Assembly: GCA_011170375.1 (NCBI GenBank)
Contig: DUEV01000015.1
Location: forward strand, 1-55,469
DNA length: 55,469 nucleotides
Origin: Dehalococcoidia bacterium
Lineage (GTDB): Bacteria; Chloroflexota; Dehalococcoidia; Dehalococcoidales; Fen-1064
Reading direction: 5' to 3'
Every line of letters starts with the position of its first letter. Position 1 is the first letter of the stretch. Under the pieces are notes generated by a model, which was not told where the DNA came from, made no database searches, and worked only from the letters and a program-made list of their open reading frames with translations. The translations under genes were made by a program, and so were the position numbers. Positions 9,594 to 18,500 of the stretch are shown here, one piece after another.

Positions 9594-9992
9594 TTAATCC
9601 TCACCCTGCTCCAGCTGCCGCAACCTGGCGTCGCTAATCCCAAAATGATGGGCTATCTCGTGCCTGACCACCCGCTGCACCTCGGCAGCAACCTCGTCCT
9701 CAGAGCGGCACCGGGCCTCAATCGGCCCCTGGAATATGGTTATCTTATCAGGCAGTACCAGCCCGTAGTGTCGGCCCCGACGTGTTTGCGGCACGCCCTC
9801 GTAGAGGCCCAAGAGGGTATATCCCGAACCCAGCCGTGCTTTGCGCCGCTGAGCAATAGTAGGATAGTCCTCAACGACAACGTCAATGTTATGCAGTCGT
9901 GAGAGAAACTCCTCAGGCAGTTCAGTGACCGCTCTGGCCACCAGTTCGTGAAATCTCTCCCTATCCATTAATCTAACAAGCTCATTAGCCAC
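9594..9992 (-). CDS. Zincin-like metallopeptidase family protein
   Basis: A short (132-residue) protein of the small zincin family (Pfam Zincin_1 type) with HEIAHHFG at residues 111-118, the zinc-binding HExxH. It follows a VEDYPT segment and a LLGLYEGVP segment that are usual in this family. The physiological substrate is unknown. GTG 9992 is given as start, but ATG 9968 (nine codons in) gives the more usual MDRERF beginning and neither has a strong ribosome-binding site. It ends in an acidic tail. Confidence 0.8.
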   Translation of the reverse strand: MANELVRLMDRERFHELVARAVTELPEEFLSRLHNIDVVVEDYPTIAQRRKARLGSGYTLLGLYEGVPQTRRGRHYGLVLPDKITIFQGPIEARCRSEDEVAAEVQRVVRHEIAHHFGISDARLRQLEQGED

Positions 9993-10190
9993 ATACTACC
10001 AAGGTAGCAACGAATGTAATTCTAATGACCAACCAGCAAATGTCAAATGTACCCACACCACCACCTTATCACTAGATTCATACCGTCATGATTAACTAAC
10101 AGATTTACATCTTTTTGGTGATGCGGGACGAACCCAGTTGAGGTAACCTGTGATGTCAATAGGACATTTAAAGGACGGAGGGGTAACATT

Positions 10191-10448
10191 ATGAGAGCGC
10201 GTAAACGCAACGGAAATCTACTAACAACCAGCGAGGTAGCTCGCATGCTCCATATTCACATTAACACAGCCAGACGATGGAGCAACCGCGGTGTTTTGAG
10301 GTCGTGCCGCGTGGGACCCCGGCGCGACCGCCGGTTTCGTCGCGAAGATATTCAGGACATGCTCGCTGACCTAAGGAACTCGCCGGACATAGCAACCAGC
10401 CAAAAAACAGACCATAGCAGAATGACCATCGGGGCAGGCAGCAGGTAA
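10191..10448 (+). CDS. Small excisionase/MerR-like HTH protein
   Basis: An 85-residue protein whose core LLTTSEVARMLHIHINTARR, followed by WSNRGVL and RRDRRFRREDI, is a complete winged-helix HTH of the HTH_17/excisionase type. It has a basic N-terminus and a short disordered C-terminal tail. GGAGGGG lies 8 bases upstream of ATG 10191. It is a likely DNA-binding protein. No integrase is nearby, so a phage role is not supported. Two related small HTH genes lie at 20200-20442 and 30774-31004, each at the head of an operon. Confidence 0.82.
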   Translation: MRARKRNGNLLTTSEVARMLHIHINTARRWSNRGVLRSCRVGPRRDRRFRREDIQDMLADLRNSPDIATSQKTDHSRMTIGAGSR

Positions 10449-10516
10449 GTCCCTCCTCTAATCCTGCTAAAACCACCCCCACCGCAATGAAGGTGTGCTT
10501 CCTATCTAAACCAGAC

Positions 10517-10554
10517 GAGGGTGTGGCATCAGCATACTGCCCAGCCACACCCTC
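10517..10554. repeat. Perfect 11 bp inverted repeat
   Basis: GAGGGTGTGGC and GCCACACCCTC flank a 16-base spacer, in the gap between the HTH gene and the methyltransferase gene. There is no T-run on either side, so a simple intrinsic terminator is not supported. It may be a binding site or an mRNA hairpin. A possible promoter follows, with TTGACA at 10615-10620 and a weak -10 near 10638. Confidence 0.55.
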
Positions 10555-10681
10555 ACACCTGCAGCCCGGAAAGTCTCACCACCGCACCTGATGCACCGCA
10601 TGCTACTGCCTGCCTTGACAGTCGCGCAGACAGTGCTCTACCCTTTTGCTGGGAACACCCTGCCCATTAGTAAACGATAGT

Positions 10682-11431
10682 ATGGAAATCTACGGCAAGC
10701 TCTGCACCGAGTTCTATGACCTCAGCAAACCAGAAGCCCCAGTCGATGCGCTTGAGTTCTACCTGCGCCACTTTCATGATACCGACGGGCCAGTCCTAGA
10801 GCCGATGTGCGGCACAGGGCGGTTTCTCATTCCGTTTCTGGAAAAAGGCATTGACATTGACGGCGTGGACGCCTCATCTTACATGCTCCAGGCATGCCTA
10901 GCCCACTGTGAGAAGAAAGGGCTCCAACCGGCGCTCTACCAGCAACTGCTCCAAGAGCTGAGCTTGCCGCGCCGCTACGCCTACATTTTTATTCCCGCTG
11001 GTTCCTTCGGTCTAATCACCGACCCAAAGGACGCTACTGAAAGTCTTCTCAGGCTATACCGGCACCTTTCACCTGGCGGTAAGATTCTCATTGAAATCGA
11101 GACCACATTGGCACAGCCGGAGGCCCCCGGCAAGTGGCACGAATGGCGAGTGACCAGACTTGATGGCGCTGAGCTTGTCTTCAACGCCCTGCCGATGTAT
11201 GACACGAAGAACCATCTCCAGGAAGATATTCACCGGTACCAGCTGTTTGCTAACGGCCATCTCATCGAGACCGAGGTCGAGCGGCTTTCACTGCGACTTT
11301 ACGAACCAGCACGATTCCAAAAGCTACTCGAAGACACCGGTTTTACTGATATCCAGGCAACCAGGGCCTATGAGGACACTGAAATAGATGGAAGCGAAAA
11401 AGTCGTCATTTTCCGGTGTCGAAAGATGTGA
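10682..11431 (+). CDS. Class I SAM-dependent methyltransferase
   Basis: The protein (249 residues from ATG 10682) has a Rossmann methyltransferase fold. Motif I is PVLEPMCGTGRFLIPF, the acidic motif II is IDIDGVDASSYML, and a post-I region with IFIPAGSFGLI is followed by LSPGGKILIEIET. The substrate is unknown. The open frame extends 12 codons upstream to a TTG, but ATG 10682 directly precedes the usual MEIYGKL start. It is convergent with the pilus operon. It is about 250 bases from the HTH gene and has its own TTGACA upstream. Confidence 0.82.
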   Translation: MEIYGKLCTEFYDLSKPEAPVDALEFYLRHFHDTDGPVLEPMCGTGRFLIPFLEKGIDIDGVDASSYMLQACLAHCEKKGLQPALYQQLLQELSLPRRYAYIFIPAGSFGLITDPKDATESLLRLYRHLSPGGKILIEIETTLAQPEAPGKWHEWRVTRLDGAELVFNALPMYDTKNHLQEDIHRYQLFANGHLIETEVERLSLRLYEPARFQKLLEDTGFTDIQATRAYEDTEIDGSEKVVIFRCRKM

Positions 11432-11473
11432 TTGAGCAGCGGAAATATATAGAGATTAGAATAAGACAGTCGC

Positions 11474-14203
11474 TCAGGGCTCCGAAACATAACCGATTGA
11501 GTAGCTGATGGCATCGCTGGTGGTTATCTCACTGCGGAATGACAGGATGATATACACCAAATTCCAGATGTCAACGTCAGTGACTATATCTATCTGGGCC
11601 GAGGTATCTCCCGTGTCCAGTAGACCGCTCGCCCAGGTGATGTAAAACGTATCGACGTCCACCCCATCGGCAGTCATGCCAATAGACTGGCCGTTCCAGA
11701 CATCGTTCAGACTCTCGCCTTCGGTGCCATCCCAGAGCTTCGTATCGTTGAGAGCAATGTAATCCCCATTGTAATAGTCATCCCCTTCGGTAACGAAACA
11801 AGACATGGTCGCTGCGTTGACCTCCCCGGCAATTGGTGCTGGTACCAAGAAACCGCTCAGTATGCCCCCTTCCTCCCCGTCACTATCGAAGTCAAGATTG
11901 GTATTATGATTACAATAAAGGAAGTTATCGTAGAGATATAACTGGTGCCCCTCGGTCTCGGGGCTTGTGTAGATGATAATCAACGACCATCCCGCATAAG
12001 CCCATTCATCATCGGTGTCGGCATTTACCCCACCCACGGTGTAGGTCCCGTTACCGGGATGCCTTCCACCAGCACCTTCGGTCGAATACTCCCGGACCAG
12101 CCCCGTAACATCCCTGCAACTGGAATACGAATAGCCATGAGGATTGCCGTAGTTCATGTTATCAATTACCTGCGATGTGTCGGCAACCAGCTCCCCGGAA
12201 CCCTGGGTGGGAGTCCCGTCATCAAAGTAGACTTGGGTGCCATCTATCTTAAAGATAGCTGTGGTATCCGCCATTGGCATGGCACACTGGTAGATAACAA
12301 TATTGTCAACATAACAGTACTCAGCAAGACCACTGAAGCCATGAAGGTATAACCTCACCTTAAAGTTTGACGTCAGGTACTCATCCGGAATACCATAGGC
12401 GAAGTCAGTCGGGGGGTTGTCATCACGAAAGGCTTCGATATTGCTACCCCACGTATTACCACCATCAGCGGAGAAGGCGAAGTATAGTCGGTCATTTGGG
12501 TCCGCTGTCCAACTTGCATCCTGCTCCCAGGCTATGGCCATATCTTCACCAGAGTAGGCACTCAGGTCCAGGCTGGACTCCATGGTAAGATACCGGTCAG
12601 ACTCACTGCCCTCATGGTGTCCCTGGAACCTCCCAGAGTTAATACTCCAATCATCCCCGGCGTTCCAGTTATCGAAATTGCTACAACTATCCGAGAATAT
12701 ACTTGGAGTAACGGAAATTGTGATGTCATCAATGTAACAGTACTCCCAGCTGTCACCAAAGTCATCTAGATAGAACCTGAACTTGAAGTCGTCCGTGAGG
12801 TATCCAGCAGGGATAATGTAGTTGAACTCGGCTGGTGGGTTATCATCATGAAAAGCCTCAATATTACCCCCCCAAGTATTACCACCGTCAGCAGAGAAGG
12901 CAAAATAGAGCCCGTCAGACGGATCCGCTGACCAACTTGCATCCTGCTCCCAGGAAACGGTTACCTCATCGCCAGCATATTCGCTTAAATCCAGGCTGGA
13001 CTGCATAGTGAGATACCGGTCAGACTCGCCGCCATTATGGTGCCCCCGGAACCTTCCGAAGCTGATGACCCAGTCGGGCCCGGCGCCACTCCAGTCGCTC
13101 ATGTCAGAGCAGTCATCCTCCCATATTATCTGTTTGTCGGGGGTATCATCTTCTATCCCCTCAAACCACCCTGACCAGTAGAGATAAGCAGCGGTTACCG
13201 AGGCATTATCCGGAATGTCGTCAACCGTTGCTGAGCTCTCCGCAAGCAGCGTGTCACGCCGGGGTCCGCCCCAATCCGGATTTTCATCCAGCATCAGGCT
13301 ATTGCCGATGGCTCGATAATCGCCCGAAAATGCCGAACCAAGTTTTCGTATCTCACTCTTTACATTGTAGCTCTCGACCTTGGTATCACCAGCAGTAGAG
13401 GTAATATGGTAGACCCGGCTGTCGGCATCCCAGGAATAAGGCACGTCCGAGACCCCACTTGTCGTTACCCAAGATACAGTTGCGGGTAAAGCGCCTGGTT
13501 GATTGGCAGTATACTGAAAGGTAATGACACTCCTCTGCTCGGTAGCTCCAGCGTCCACTCCCGGAAAATCAGCAAAGGGAGTTGGGTCAAAGTCCCAAAT
13601 AATTGCCTGCCCACCGGCATGGCCCTGAGTTGTAGGTGCCCCAAAGCTACTTGAGCCCGCCACGTATTGAAAACCAGTTGATAACCAGACACCCAGTGTC
13701 TCGATTTCAAGCACATCACCATCGTCAGGATAAAAGATTATGTCTATCTGGCAGGTCGATGCATCCGGAGCACTACCAAATACTATCAGCTTACCAGACT
13801 CAATAATATTCCTGGCTTTAACCTTGTTTGGTTCTGATATGCCAAGTGGTATCCATTCATGCTCCAAGGAGACACTGACATCCTTTGCATTAAGCTGCTC
13901 CGAAAGATTATAGCTCCAGGTGGTATTGTAGTCATATATGTCATAGGAAGGGCTAGTCAAGACAGAAGCAAGGTCACCGTACTTAATCTGCCACATGGCA
14001 TGCTCCAGCCCGCTGTCAGCCGAATACACCTCTTCTGCCTTAGCCTCGTATATTTGACCTGTCTTGAGCCCGGTTATTGACAATGACAGCAGAGGTGGAA
14101 GCAAGAGGCCACCAACAAGGAGTAGCAGCATCACCAGAAGCAACGTCTGGCCACTCTCAGACTTCACCTGTTTGAAAAATCTTATCAAATGTCTAATACG
14201 CAT
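11474..14203 (-). CDS. Large PilX-like pilus-associated protein with tandem beta-rich repeats
   Basis: The 909-residue protein begins with a basic stretch and ESGQTLLLVMLLLLVGGLLL, a single membrane helix like PilX-type minor pilins. It lacks the canonical G|FTxxE cleavage motif. A lectin/jelly-roll-like sequence occurs twice (about residues 361-498 and 503-638), with shared WEQDASW, YFAFSADGGNTWG and YCYID/VDNI motifs. The flanks AAYLYWSGW (about 340) and ADTTAIFKIDGTQVYF (about 645) look like two halves of one domain, which continues to a DTFYITWASGLL region. It is the last gene of the pilus operon, 12 bases after the pseudopilin gene. A surface tip or adhesin is inferred. Tryptophan and aspartate are abundant. 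Confidence 0.75.
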   Translation of the reverse strand: MRIRHLIRFFKQVKSESGQTLLLVMLLLLVGGLLLPPLLSLSITGLKTGQIYEAKAEEVYSADSGLEHAMWQIKYGDLASVLTSPSYDIYDYNTTWSYNLSEQLNAKDVSVSLEHEWIPLGISEPNKVKARNIIESGKLIVFGSAPDASTCQIDIIFYPDDGDVLEIETLGVWLSTGFQYVAGSSSFGAPTTQGHAGGQAIIWDFDPTPFADFPGVDAGATEQRSVITFQYTANQPGALPATVSWVTTSGVSDVPYSWDADSRVYHITSTAGDTKVESYNVKSEIRKLGSAFSGDYRAIGNSLMLDENPDWGGPRRDTLLAESSATVDDIPDNASVTAAYLYWSGWFEGIEDDTPDKQIIWEDDCSDMSDWSGAGPDWVISFGRFRGHHNGGESDRYLTMQSSLDLSEYAGDEVTVSWEQDASWSADPSDGLYFAFSADGGNTWGGNIEAFHDDNPPAEFNYIIPAGYLTDDFKFRFYLDDFGDSWEYCYIDDITISVTPSIFSDSCSNFDNWNAGDDWSINSGRFQGHHEGSESDRYLTMESSLDLSAYSGEDMAIAWEQDASWTADPNDRLYFAFSADGGNTWGSNIEAFRDDNPPTDFAYGIPDEYLTSNFKVRLYLHGFSGLAEYCYVDNIVIYQCAMPMADTTAIFKIDGTQVYFDDGTPTQGSGELVADTSQVIDNMNYGNPHGYSYSSCRDVTGLVREYSTEGAGGRHPGNGTYTVGGVNADTDDEWAYAGWSLIIIYTSPETEGHQLYLYDNFLYCNHNTNLDFDSDGEEGGILSGFLVPAPIAGEVNAATMSCFVTEGDDYYNGDYIALNDTKLWDGTEGESLNDVWNGQSIGMTADGVDVDTFYITWASGLLDTGDTSAQIDIVTDVDIWNLVYIILSFRSEITTSDAISYSIGYVSEP
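12290..13123 (-). repeat. Tandem intragenic duplication (two units of about 410 bp)
   Basis: The segments 12710-13123 and 12290-12697 encode the two copies of the same roughly 137-residue domain. They remain alike at DNA level; for example both contain CAACTTGCATCCTGCTCCCA (about 12510 and 12935). The 12 bp between them encodes a short linker. The similarity indicates a fairly recent duplication. Confidence 0.85.
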
Positions 14204-14215
14204 AATTCACAAGCG

Positions 14216-14737
14216 TCATAGACCCGGTCTCGGGTCAACCGTACATTCCTGACTTTCACTCATCGTCCGCCAGCCCTCACCCACAGAGACAGCCAAATTA
14301 AAAGTAAGCATGCCCCCGGTAAACTCAAAGCTGGTCTGGGCAGGGTCGATATTCTCCGCTACGAGGAGCGTGCTCTCATCACCGTCGATGGAGTAGGTGC
14401 GTACCAGCTTGCCATCATCCAAGTCATAGGTCACCACGTGTTGGGAGCTGTCCCATTCAACCCATGACAGCACCAGCGGTAAGCCGGACTCTCCTGGGTC
14501 TACCTCCACTGTCTGTGCCATCTTGGCATCGCGCTTAATCCAGTAAGCAGCATTCCGAAACTCATTGACTGCGAGGGTATGGTCACTGTTTCTGACACTT
14601 GTATTAAATGTCTGAGCAATGCCCATAACCACACCACCACCAATTAGGCTGGCAATAGTAACGGCCACCAGCATCTCAACAATAGTGAAACCCCTTTGCC
14701 CCCTACTGGCTGACATTATCCTACTGAACATGTTCAC
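14216..14737 (-). CDS. Pseudopilin / prepilin-like protein (PilW or GspJ type)
   Basis: A 173-residue protein with a class III signal: a basic leader ending GQRG, cleavage expected before FTIVEMLVAVTIASLIGGGV, and Glu at +5. The globular part, with VNEFRNAAYWIKRDAKMAQ and a beta-rich region, resembles PilW/GspJ minor pseudopilins. Its start overlaps the preceding pseudopilin gene by 4 bases, so translation is probably coupled. A prepilin peptidase would be needed; none is encoded in the window. Confidence 0.88.
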   Translation of the reverse strand: MNMFSRIMSASRGQRGFTIVEMLVAVTIASLIGGGVVMGIAQTFNTSVRNSDHTLAVNEFRNAAYWIKRDAKMAQTVEVDPGESGLPLVLSWVEWDSSQHVVTYDLDDGKLVRTYSIDGDESTLLVAENIDPAQTSFEFTGGMLTFNLAVSVGEGWRTMSESQECTVDPRPGL

Positions 14738-15111
14738 TTTACTTTGTAAGCCTCTACAGTGGCCGCCCTTATACCCCTATAACTGACCGCCACCACTATC
14801 TTCTGCAGACCGTCATCGTCATCGGAGCCATCTCCTTCCGGATCCAGCAAGATGGTGGTACAGCTTAAGCTATAACCAGTGGGTATGCTTGAAATCAAGG
14901 CATATTCGGGAGGATACTCAACGTTATAAGGCTGGTTCCGCACATACTCCATCTGCCCTTCCGCCAGGTTCTGCGCGGTAGTCTGCGCATCGTTGGTAAG
15001 AGTAGCCTTAGAAGAAGTGCCCAAGGCACCAAGAATGCCAGCAGCAATCATTCCGAGCAGTGCCAGCGATATTAGCACCTCAAGTAAGGTAAACCCCGCC
15101 TGATTTCTCAT
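14734..15111 (-). CDS. Pseudopilin / prepilin-like protein (PilV or GspI type)
   Basis: The protein has 125 residues from ATG 15111. It has a very short leader, MRNQAG, followed by FTLLEVLISLALLGMIAAGI, the canonical prepilin N-terminus with Glu+5. The rest (NLAEGQMEYVRNQPY, VVAVSYRG) resembles PilV/GspI minor pseudopilins. The open frame runs on upstream into pilM, but the prepilin signal fixes the start. It lies 52 bases after the pilM-pilN gene and overlaps the next pseudopilin gene. Confidence 0.88.
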   Translation of the reverse strand: MRNQAGFTLLEVLISLALLGMIAAGILGALGTSSKATLTNDAQTTAQNLAEGQMEYVRNQPYNVEYPPEYALISSIPTGYSLSCTTILLDPEGDGSDDDDGLQKIVVAVSYRGIRAATVEAYKVK

Positions 15112-15163
15112 TGCGCTGTCTCCCGAATATGTGTGATGACTAACCAGAAACCTAGATGATAGC

Positions 15164-16639
15164 CTATCTGGTAACCTCGACAGCGAAGCATATCGAAGTA
15201 AGCCCTTCCTCGTCTGTGAACTCTCTGATCTCGGCAATGCGGGTATCAGCAAATCCCTCCGCCTCCAGAGCATCTATGTAACTGAGAACAGTGAAGGGGT
15301 TATCTACCGTACCCTCCACACGAATAGTGCTTGCATTCATCTCGATTGATGTAAAGTAGGTTAGAGGCGGCAGATCCACCGTCACCACGTCAAGATTCTC
15401 CGCAAAGCTACCTCCCGTGGTGAGAACTGCCTGATACTCCTGTCTCAACTCTTCCAGAATCGCGTTTAACTCACTTATGGCAGCCTCGACTTCCGCTGCA
15501 TCAGCTTTCGCTGTACTAAGAGCCTTCTCTGCCAGAAAGAGCTCCTGGGTCTTTATTTCCTTCTCAGACTCAAGACGCACCGTTTCAGCCGCAGCCTCAC
15601 TCTTAATCAGGAAAAATGGGATCAAGAGACCGGCGATGATCCCCAGAGCAAGGTAGGCAAGCACGTGCCGCGTTGATATTTGAAGGCGCTTGGTGGGGTA
15701 TGTTCCCGCAAGAATGTTGAGCTGCGTATCGTGGAAACCGTTGGTCGCCTTTGTCTTCCGGAGAGCCAGACCCATATTGGCCGCATAAAGAGCAACCGGT
15801 AAATCAGGCCGGAAATCCAAGGGAGGGACCAGAGGTCTGACCGGGTATTCCATTTCAGACTGTACAAGCTCGGTGGTGGCGGTATCAAGTGCCAGCTGTC
15901 CCGTCAGCAGCAACGGCGTATCGACACTGAGTGGGTTCTCCGCATGACCACTGTTGTAATACTTCACCGTTCTGGACAGTTCATCGGCCAGCTGCCTGAC
16001 ATGGTCCTGAATAGTGGCACCATCACCTTTAGGAGTCACCGAGTGCATCACCTCAGTATTACCGTTGACCGCGAGGACGATGTCGAAACAGTCGGGCTCC
16101 ATCGCAACTATTATGGCATCGCTTTTACCAGGTGCCCTGGCTAGGGCAAGCGGCTTCAGGTCCATGATATAGGGTTTTATTCCAGCAACATTCAGTGTTT
16201 CAACCACGGCGGTGACAAGGTTACGTGGCACACCCAGCACGAAGAAGTCCTGTTCCCCATCCTTTGCGTCAATGGACTGCCATGAAAGGTACATCTCCTC
16301 CACGGGCAGCGGCATTTCACGCTTCGCTCCGCGCCAGATGGCTTCTTCCACAAGGTTTGGCTCTACCTGTGGCAGGCTCAGGACACGGTAGGTGAAGGAC
16401 ATACCGGTGACACTGACAATGACTCTGTCCCTAGGGATTCTCCTTGACTGAAACAGGAGACGAATAGCTTCACCGACAGCCTTCGGCTGCAAAACAAGAC
16501 CATCCCTGACCAGTCCTGGGGCCAGAGGCGTGCTTCCCCAATTCTTCACCCGCCCCCCCTTCACCGAGAAGGCCCGGACATCACCAGCGCTGATGCTAAG
16601 CGTAACATACGTTCTACTAAATAGCCCTTTAATCATCAT
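15164..16639 (-). CDS. PilM-PilN fusion, pilus inner-membrane platform protein
   Basis: Residues 1-310 are an actin-like PilM domain (YVTLSISAGDVRAF, REMPLPVEEMYLSW, ELSRTVKYYNS, LLLTGQL). Residues 311-491 look like PilN: LNILAG, a membrane helix at about 327-345, a coiled coil to about 405 and a small domain with LTYFTSIEMNASTIRVEG. In model systems PilM (cytoplasmic) binds the N-terminal tail of PilN and links the ATPase to the PilN-PilO membrane complex. Here the two are one 491-residue chain. No separate pilN is seen. The gene is 8 bases after pilO. Start ATG 16639 follows GGAGATAG. Confidence 0.82.
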   Translation of the reverse strand: MMIKGLFSRTYVTLSISAGDVRAFSVKGGRVKNWGSTPLAPGLVRDGLVLQPKAVGEAIRLLFQSRRIPRDRVIVSVTGMSFTYRVLSLPQVEPNLVEEAIWRGAKREMPLPVEEMYLSWQSIDAKDGEQDFFVLGVPRNLVTAVVETLNVAGIKPYIMDLKPLALARAPGKSDAIIVAMEPDCFDIVLAVNGNTEVMHSVTPKGDGATIQDHVRQLADELSRTVKYYNSGHAENPLSVDTPLLLTGQLALDTATTELVQSEMEYPVRPLVPPLDFRPDLPVALYAANMGLALRKTKATNGFHDTQLNILAGTYPTKRLQISTRHVLAYLALGIIAGLLIPFFLIKSEAAAETVRLESEKEIKTQELFLAEKALSTAKADAAEVEAAISELNAILEELRQEYQAVLTTGGSFAENLDVVTVDLPPLTYFTSIEMNASTIRVEGTVDNPFTVLSYIDALEAEGFADTRIAEIREFTDEEGLTSICFAVEVTR

Positions 16640-16647
16640 CTATCTCC

Positions 16648-17205
16648 TTAATCGGTGAGAAACTGAGCCAAGACAACCAAATCCAGTTCAGCTACGACAG
16701 GCGTGGCCTCCCCGGCGTAGACCTCACTTTCCTCTCCAGCTACAGTAACGTTTAACTGGTCCACCAAAAGAGTATTGAACTCGCCGTTCTCCAGAGAGTC
16801 AATGAATTCGCTTACCTGTGCAAAGGTTCCTTCGACTTCAACACTGATCTGGAAAACACGGTAGGTTTTCGTGCCAACACTTCTCTTTGACCACGGTGCG
16901 GTAACCAAGGGAATAGCCTTGACTCCGGTCTCCTGGGCCAAGTTGAGAATGGCCTCAATAACATCACTGTTGTTAACCTCGCTGGGAATCGTCTCCTGTT
17001 CAGCGGCCAAACTGGCCTGAAGCATCACCAGCTCCTCAAGACGATCCGGAGGAGGCTCCTCCAGGTCTTGAATCGATTGGTCGATTTCTTCGATTTCAGA
17101 AAGCAGGCGGTCTTGCTCCGAACCCTGCTTCAGATAGCCCGAGGTCAAGACGCCATAAACCGCCAACAGGATGACGACTGCAACAGCAACGGCTAGTTTG
17201 TTCAT
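16648..17205 (-). CDS. PilO-like pilus assembly protein
   Basis: The 185-residue protein has an N-terminal membrane helix (AVAVAVVILLAVYGVL), a coiled coil (about 30-75) and a C-terminal ferredoxin-like region with QISVEVEGTFAQVSEFIDSL, typical of PilO. It would pair with the PilN part of the neighbouring fusion to form the membrane platform. Family-level sequence conservation is low, so the call rests on topology plus position between pilC and pilM-pilN. Gene order here is pilO before pilM-pilN, the reverse of the usual M-N-O. Confidence 0.75.
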   Translation of the reverse strand: MNKLAVAVAVVILLAVYGVLTSGYLKQGSEQDRLLSEIEEIDQSIQDLEEPPPDRLEELVMLQASLAAEQETIPSEVNNSDVIEAILNLAQETGVKAIPLVTAPWSKRSVGTKTYRVFQISVEVEGTFAQVSEFIDSLENGEFNTLLVDQLNVTVAGEESEVYAGEATPVVAELDLVVLAQFLTD

Positions 17206-17261
17206 TAGATACCCCCTCTATCTCAGGTCCTTATAGACCCATTCTCTTCTTTTCTATGCGA

Positions 17262-18473
17262 TTAATCCATAGCCCCCACTATGGAATACAATGGTCCGAT
17301 AAAAGACAGAGCCACGAAACCGACCAGCAAGCCGGCGGCCAGTGTCATAGCAGGCTCTATCATCCTCACCAGGCCAGAAATTCTCTGATCAACACTATAC
17401 TCAAAACGGTCAGCGATATTGGCAATCATACCCTCGAGGTCACCGGTCTTCTCTCCCACTGCCACCATTTCCACCAGGAGTTTGGGAAATAGCCCTATCT
17501 CCGCCATCGGTTGTGATAGGCCCTGTCCCTGAATCAACTTATCCCTCAGTTCTACCAGGGCCTGCCGGATAACACTATTCCCAAAGGACGGGACTACGAT
17601 GTCCATTATATCCGGTAGCTGCAACCCGGCTTTCAGTAGCATCGCTGTTGTATGGCAGAAGTGGTGCATGTTACGTTGCAGGATAATAGAACCAATCACA
17701 GGTAGCCGCAACAGCAACCTGTCAATTTTCAATTTCACAGCCGGTTGCCTGATGCAAAAACCAACCAGACCGGCAAATGCAACCAAACCTCCCAGAATAT
17801 GGAGCTTATAAGCTATCAGGAAATCTGAAATGCCAATCAGCATTCTAGTCACAAAAGGTAGCTCAGCATCGACCGCCGCGAACATGTCGACTAGAGGTGG
17901 CAAGGCTACTGTAATCAGCACAACGGATACACCAAGCCCCATTACGGCTATTAAGCTAGGATATGCAAGGGCACCCCTAATCTTCTTCTTCGTTGCCGCC
18001 TGTTTGTCCTGGTAAGTAGCTATATGTTTCAGGCCCGCCTCGAGGCTTCCTGATTGCTCGCTTGCTTTCATCACCTGACAGTAGGTATGAGAGAATACCT
18101 GTGGGTGCTTTCTAATCGCCGCCGAGAAAGAACTGCCTCCCCGAAGCTCGTTTATCAACTCGGTGATAATCTTTTTAAAAGCAGGGCGGGTGGCTTGATC
18201 CTCCAGCAACTGTAGTGCATTGAGGATAGTGACCCCAGCTTCAATCAACGAGGCTAGTTCACGTGAAAAATCGATTACGTCCTGGCCCTTCACCCCAAAA
18301 AAGGTGGGCATCATTTGCCGGAAGCTCGCTTTGGGTCGCACTTCTGTCAGGCTAATGATACGCTGGTATCCTGCCCGGTACAGAGCATCCTCCGCTATAG
18401 CTTCAGACGCCCCATCAATGGTACCCTTGACAGTCTTCCTATCTGCAGTATAGGCTGTATATTCGTATATCAA
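17262..18473 (-). CDS. pilC: Type IV pilus / type II secretion inner-membrane protein PilC (GspF)
   Basis: The 403-residue polytopic protein has two GspF domains (about 60-185 and 265-390). The first contains SRELASLIEAGVTILNAL and MKASEQSGSLEAGL; the second has HTTAMLLKAGLQLPD and VAVGEKTGDLEGMI. Three hydrophobic segments are present. It is the platform on which the PilB motor acts. The start is TTG 18473 after GGGAGGGG. The spacing to pilB is 27 bases and to pilO 56 bases. Confidence 0.93.
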   Translation of the reverse strand: MIYEYTAYTADRKTVKGTIDGASEAIAEDALYRAGYQRIISLTEVRPKASFRQMMPTFFGVKGQDVIDFSRELASLIEAGVTILNALQLLEDQATRPAFKKIITELINELRGGSSFSAAIRKHPQVFSHTYCQVMKASEQSGSLEAGLKHIATYQDKQAATKKKIRGALAYPSLIAVMGLGVSVVLITVALPPLVDMFAAVDAELPFVTRMLIGISDFLIAYKLHILGGLVAFAGLVGFCIRQPAVKLKIDRLLLRLPVIGSIILQRNMHHFCHTTAMLLKAGLQLPDIMDIVVPSFGNSVIRQALVELRDKLIQGQGLSQPMAEIGLFPKLLVEMVAVGEKTGDLEGMIANIADRFEYSVDQRISGLVRMIEPAMTLAAGLLVGFVALSFIGPLYSIVGAMD

Positions 18474-18500
18474 AATCCCCTCCCATTCGACTTTTTGCCA

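Noticed and set aside
10191-10448. Phage excisionase
   Set aside because: The fold fits, but no integrase, attachment site or phage gene lies nearby, so a general regulator is more likely.
10517-10554. Intrinsic terminator after the HTH gene
   Set aside because: The stem is strong, but the loop is 16 bases and no T-run follows on either strand.
15112-15273. Longer start for the PilV/GspI-like gene
   Set aside because: The prepilin leader MRNQAG|FTLLE requires the start at 15111; the upstream part lies in pilM-pilN.
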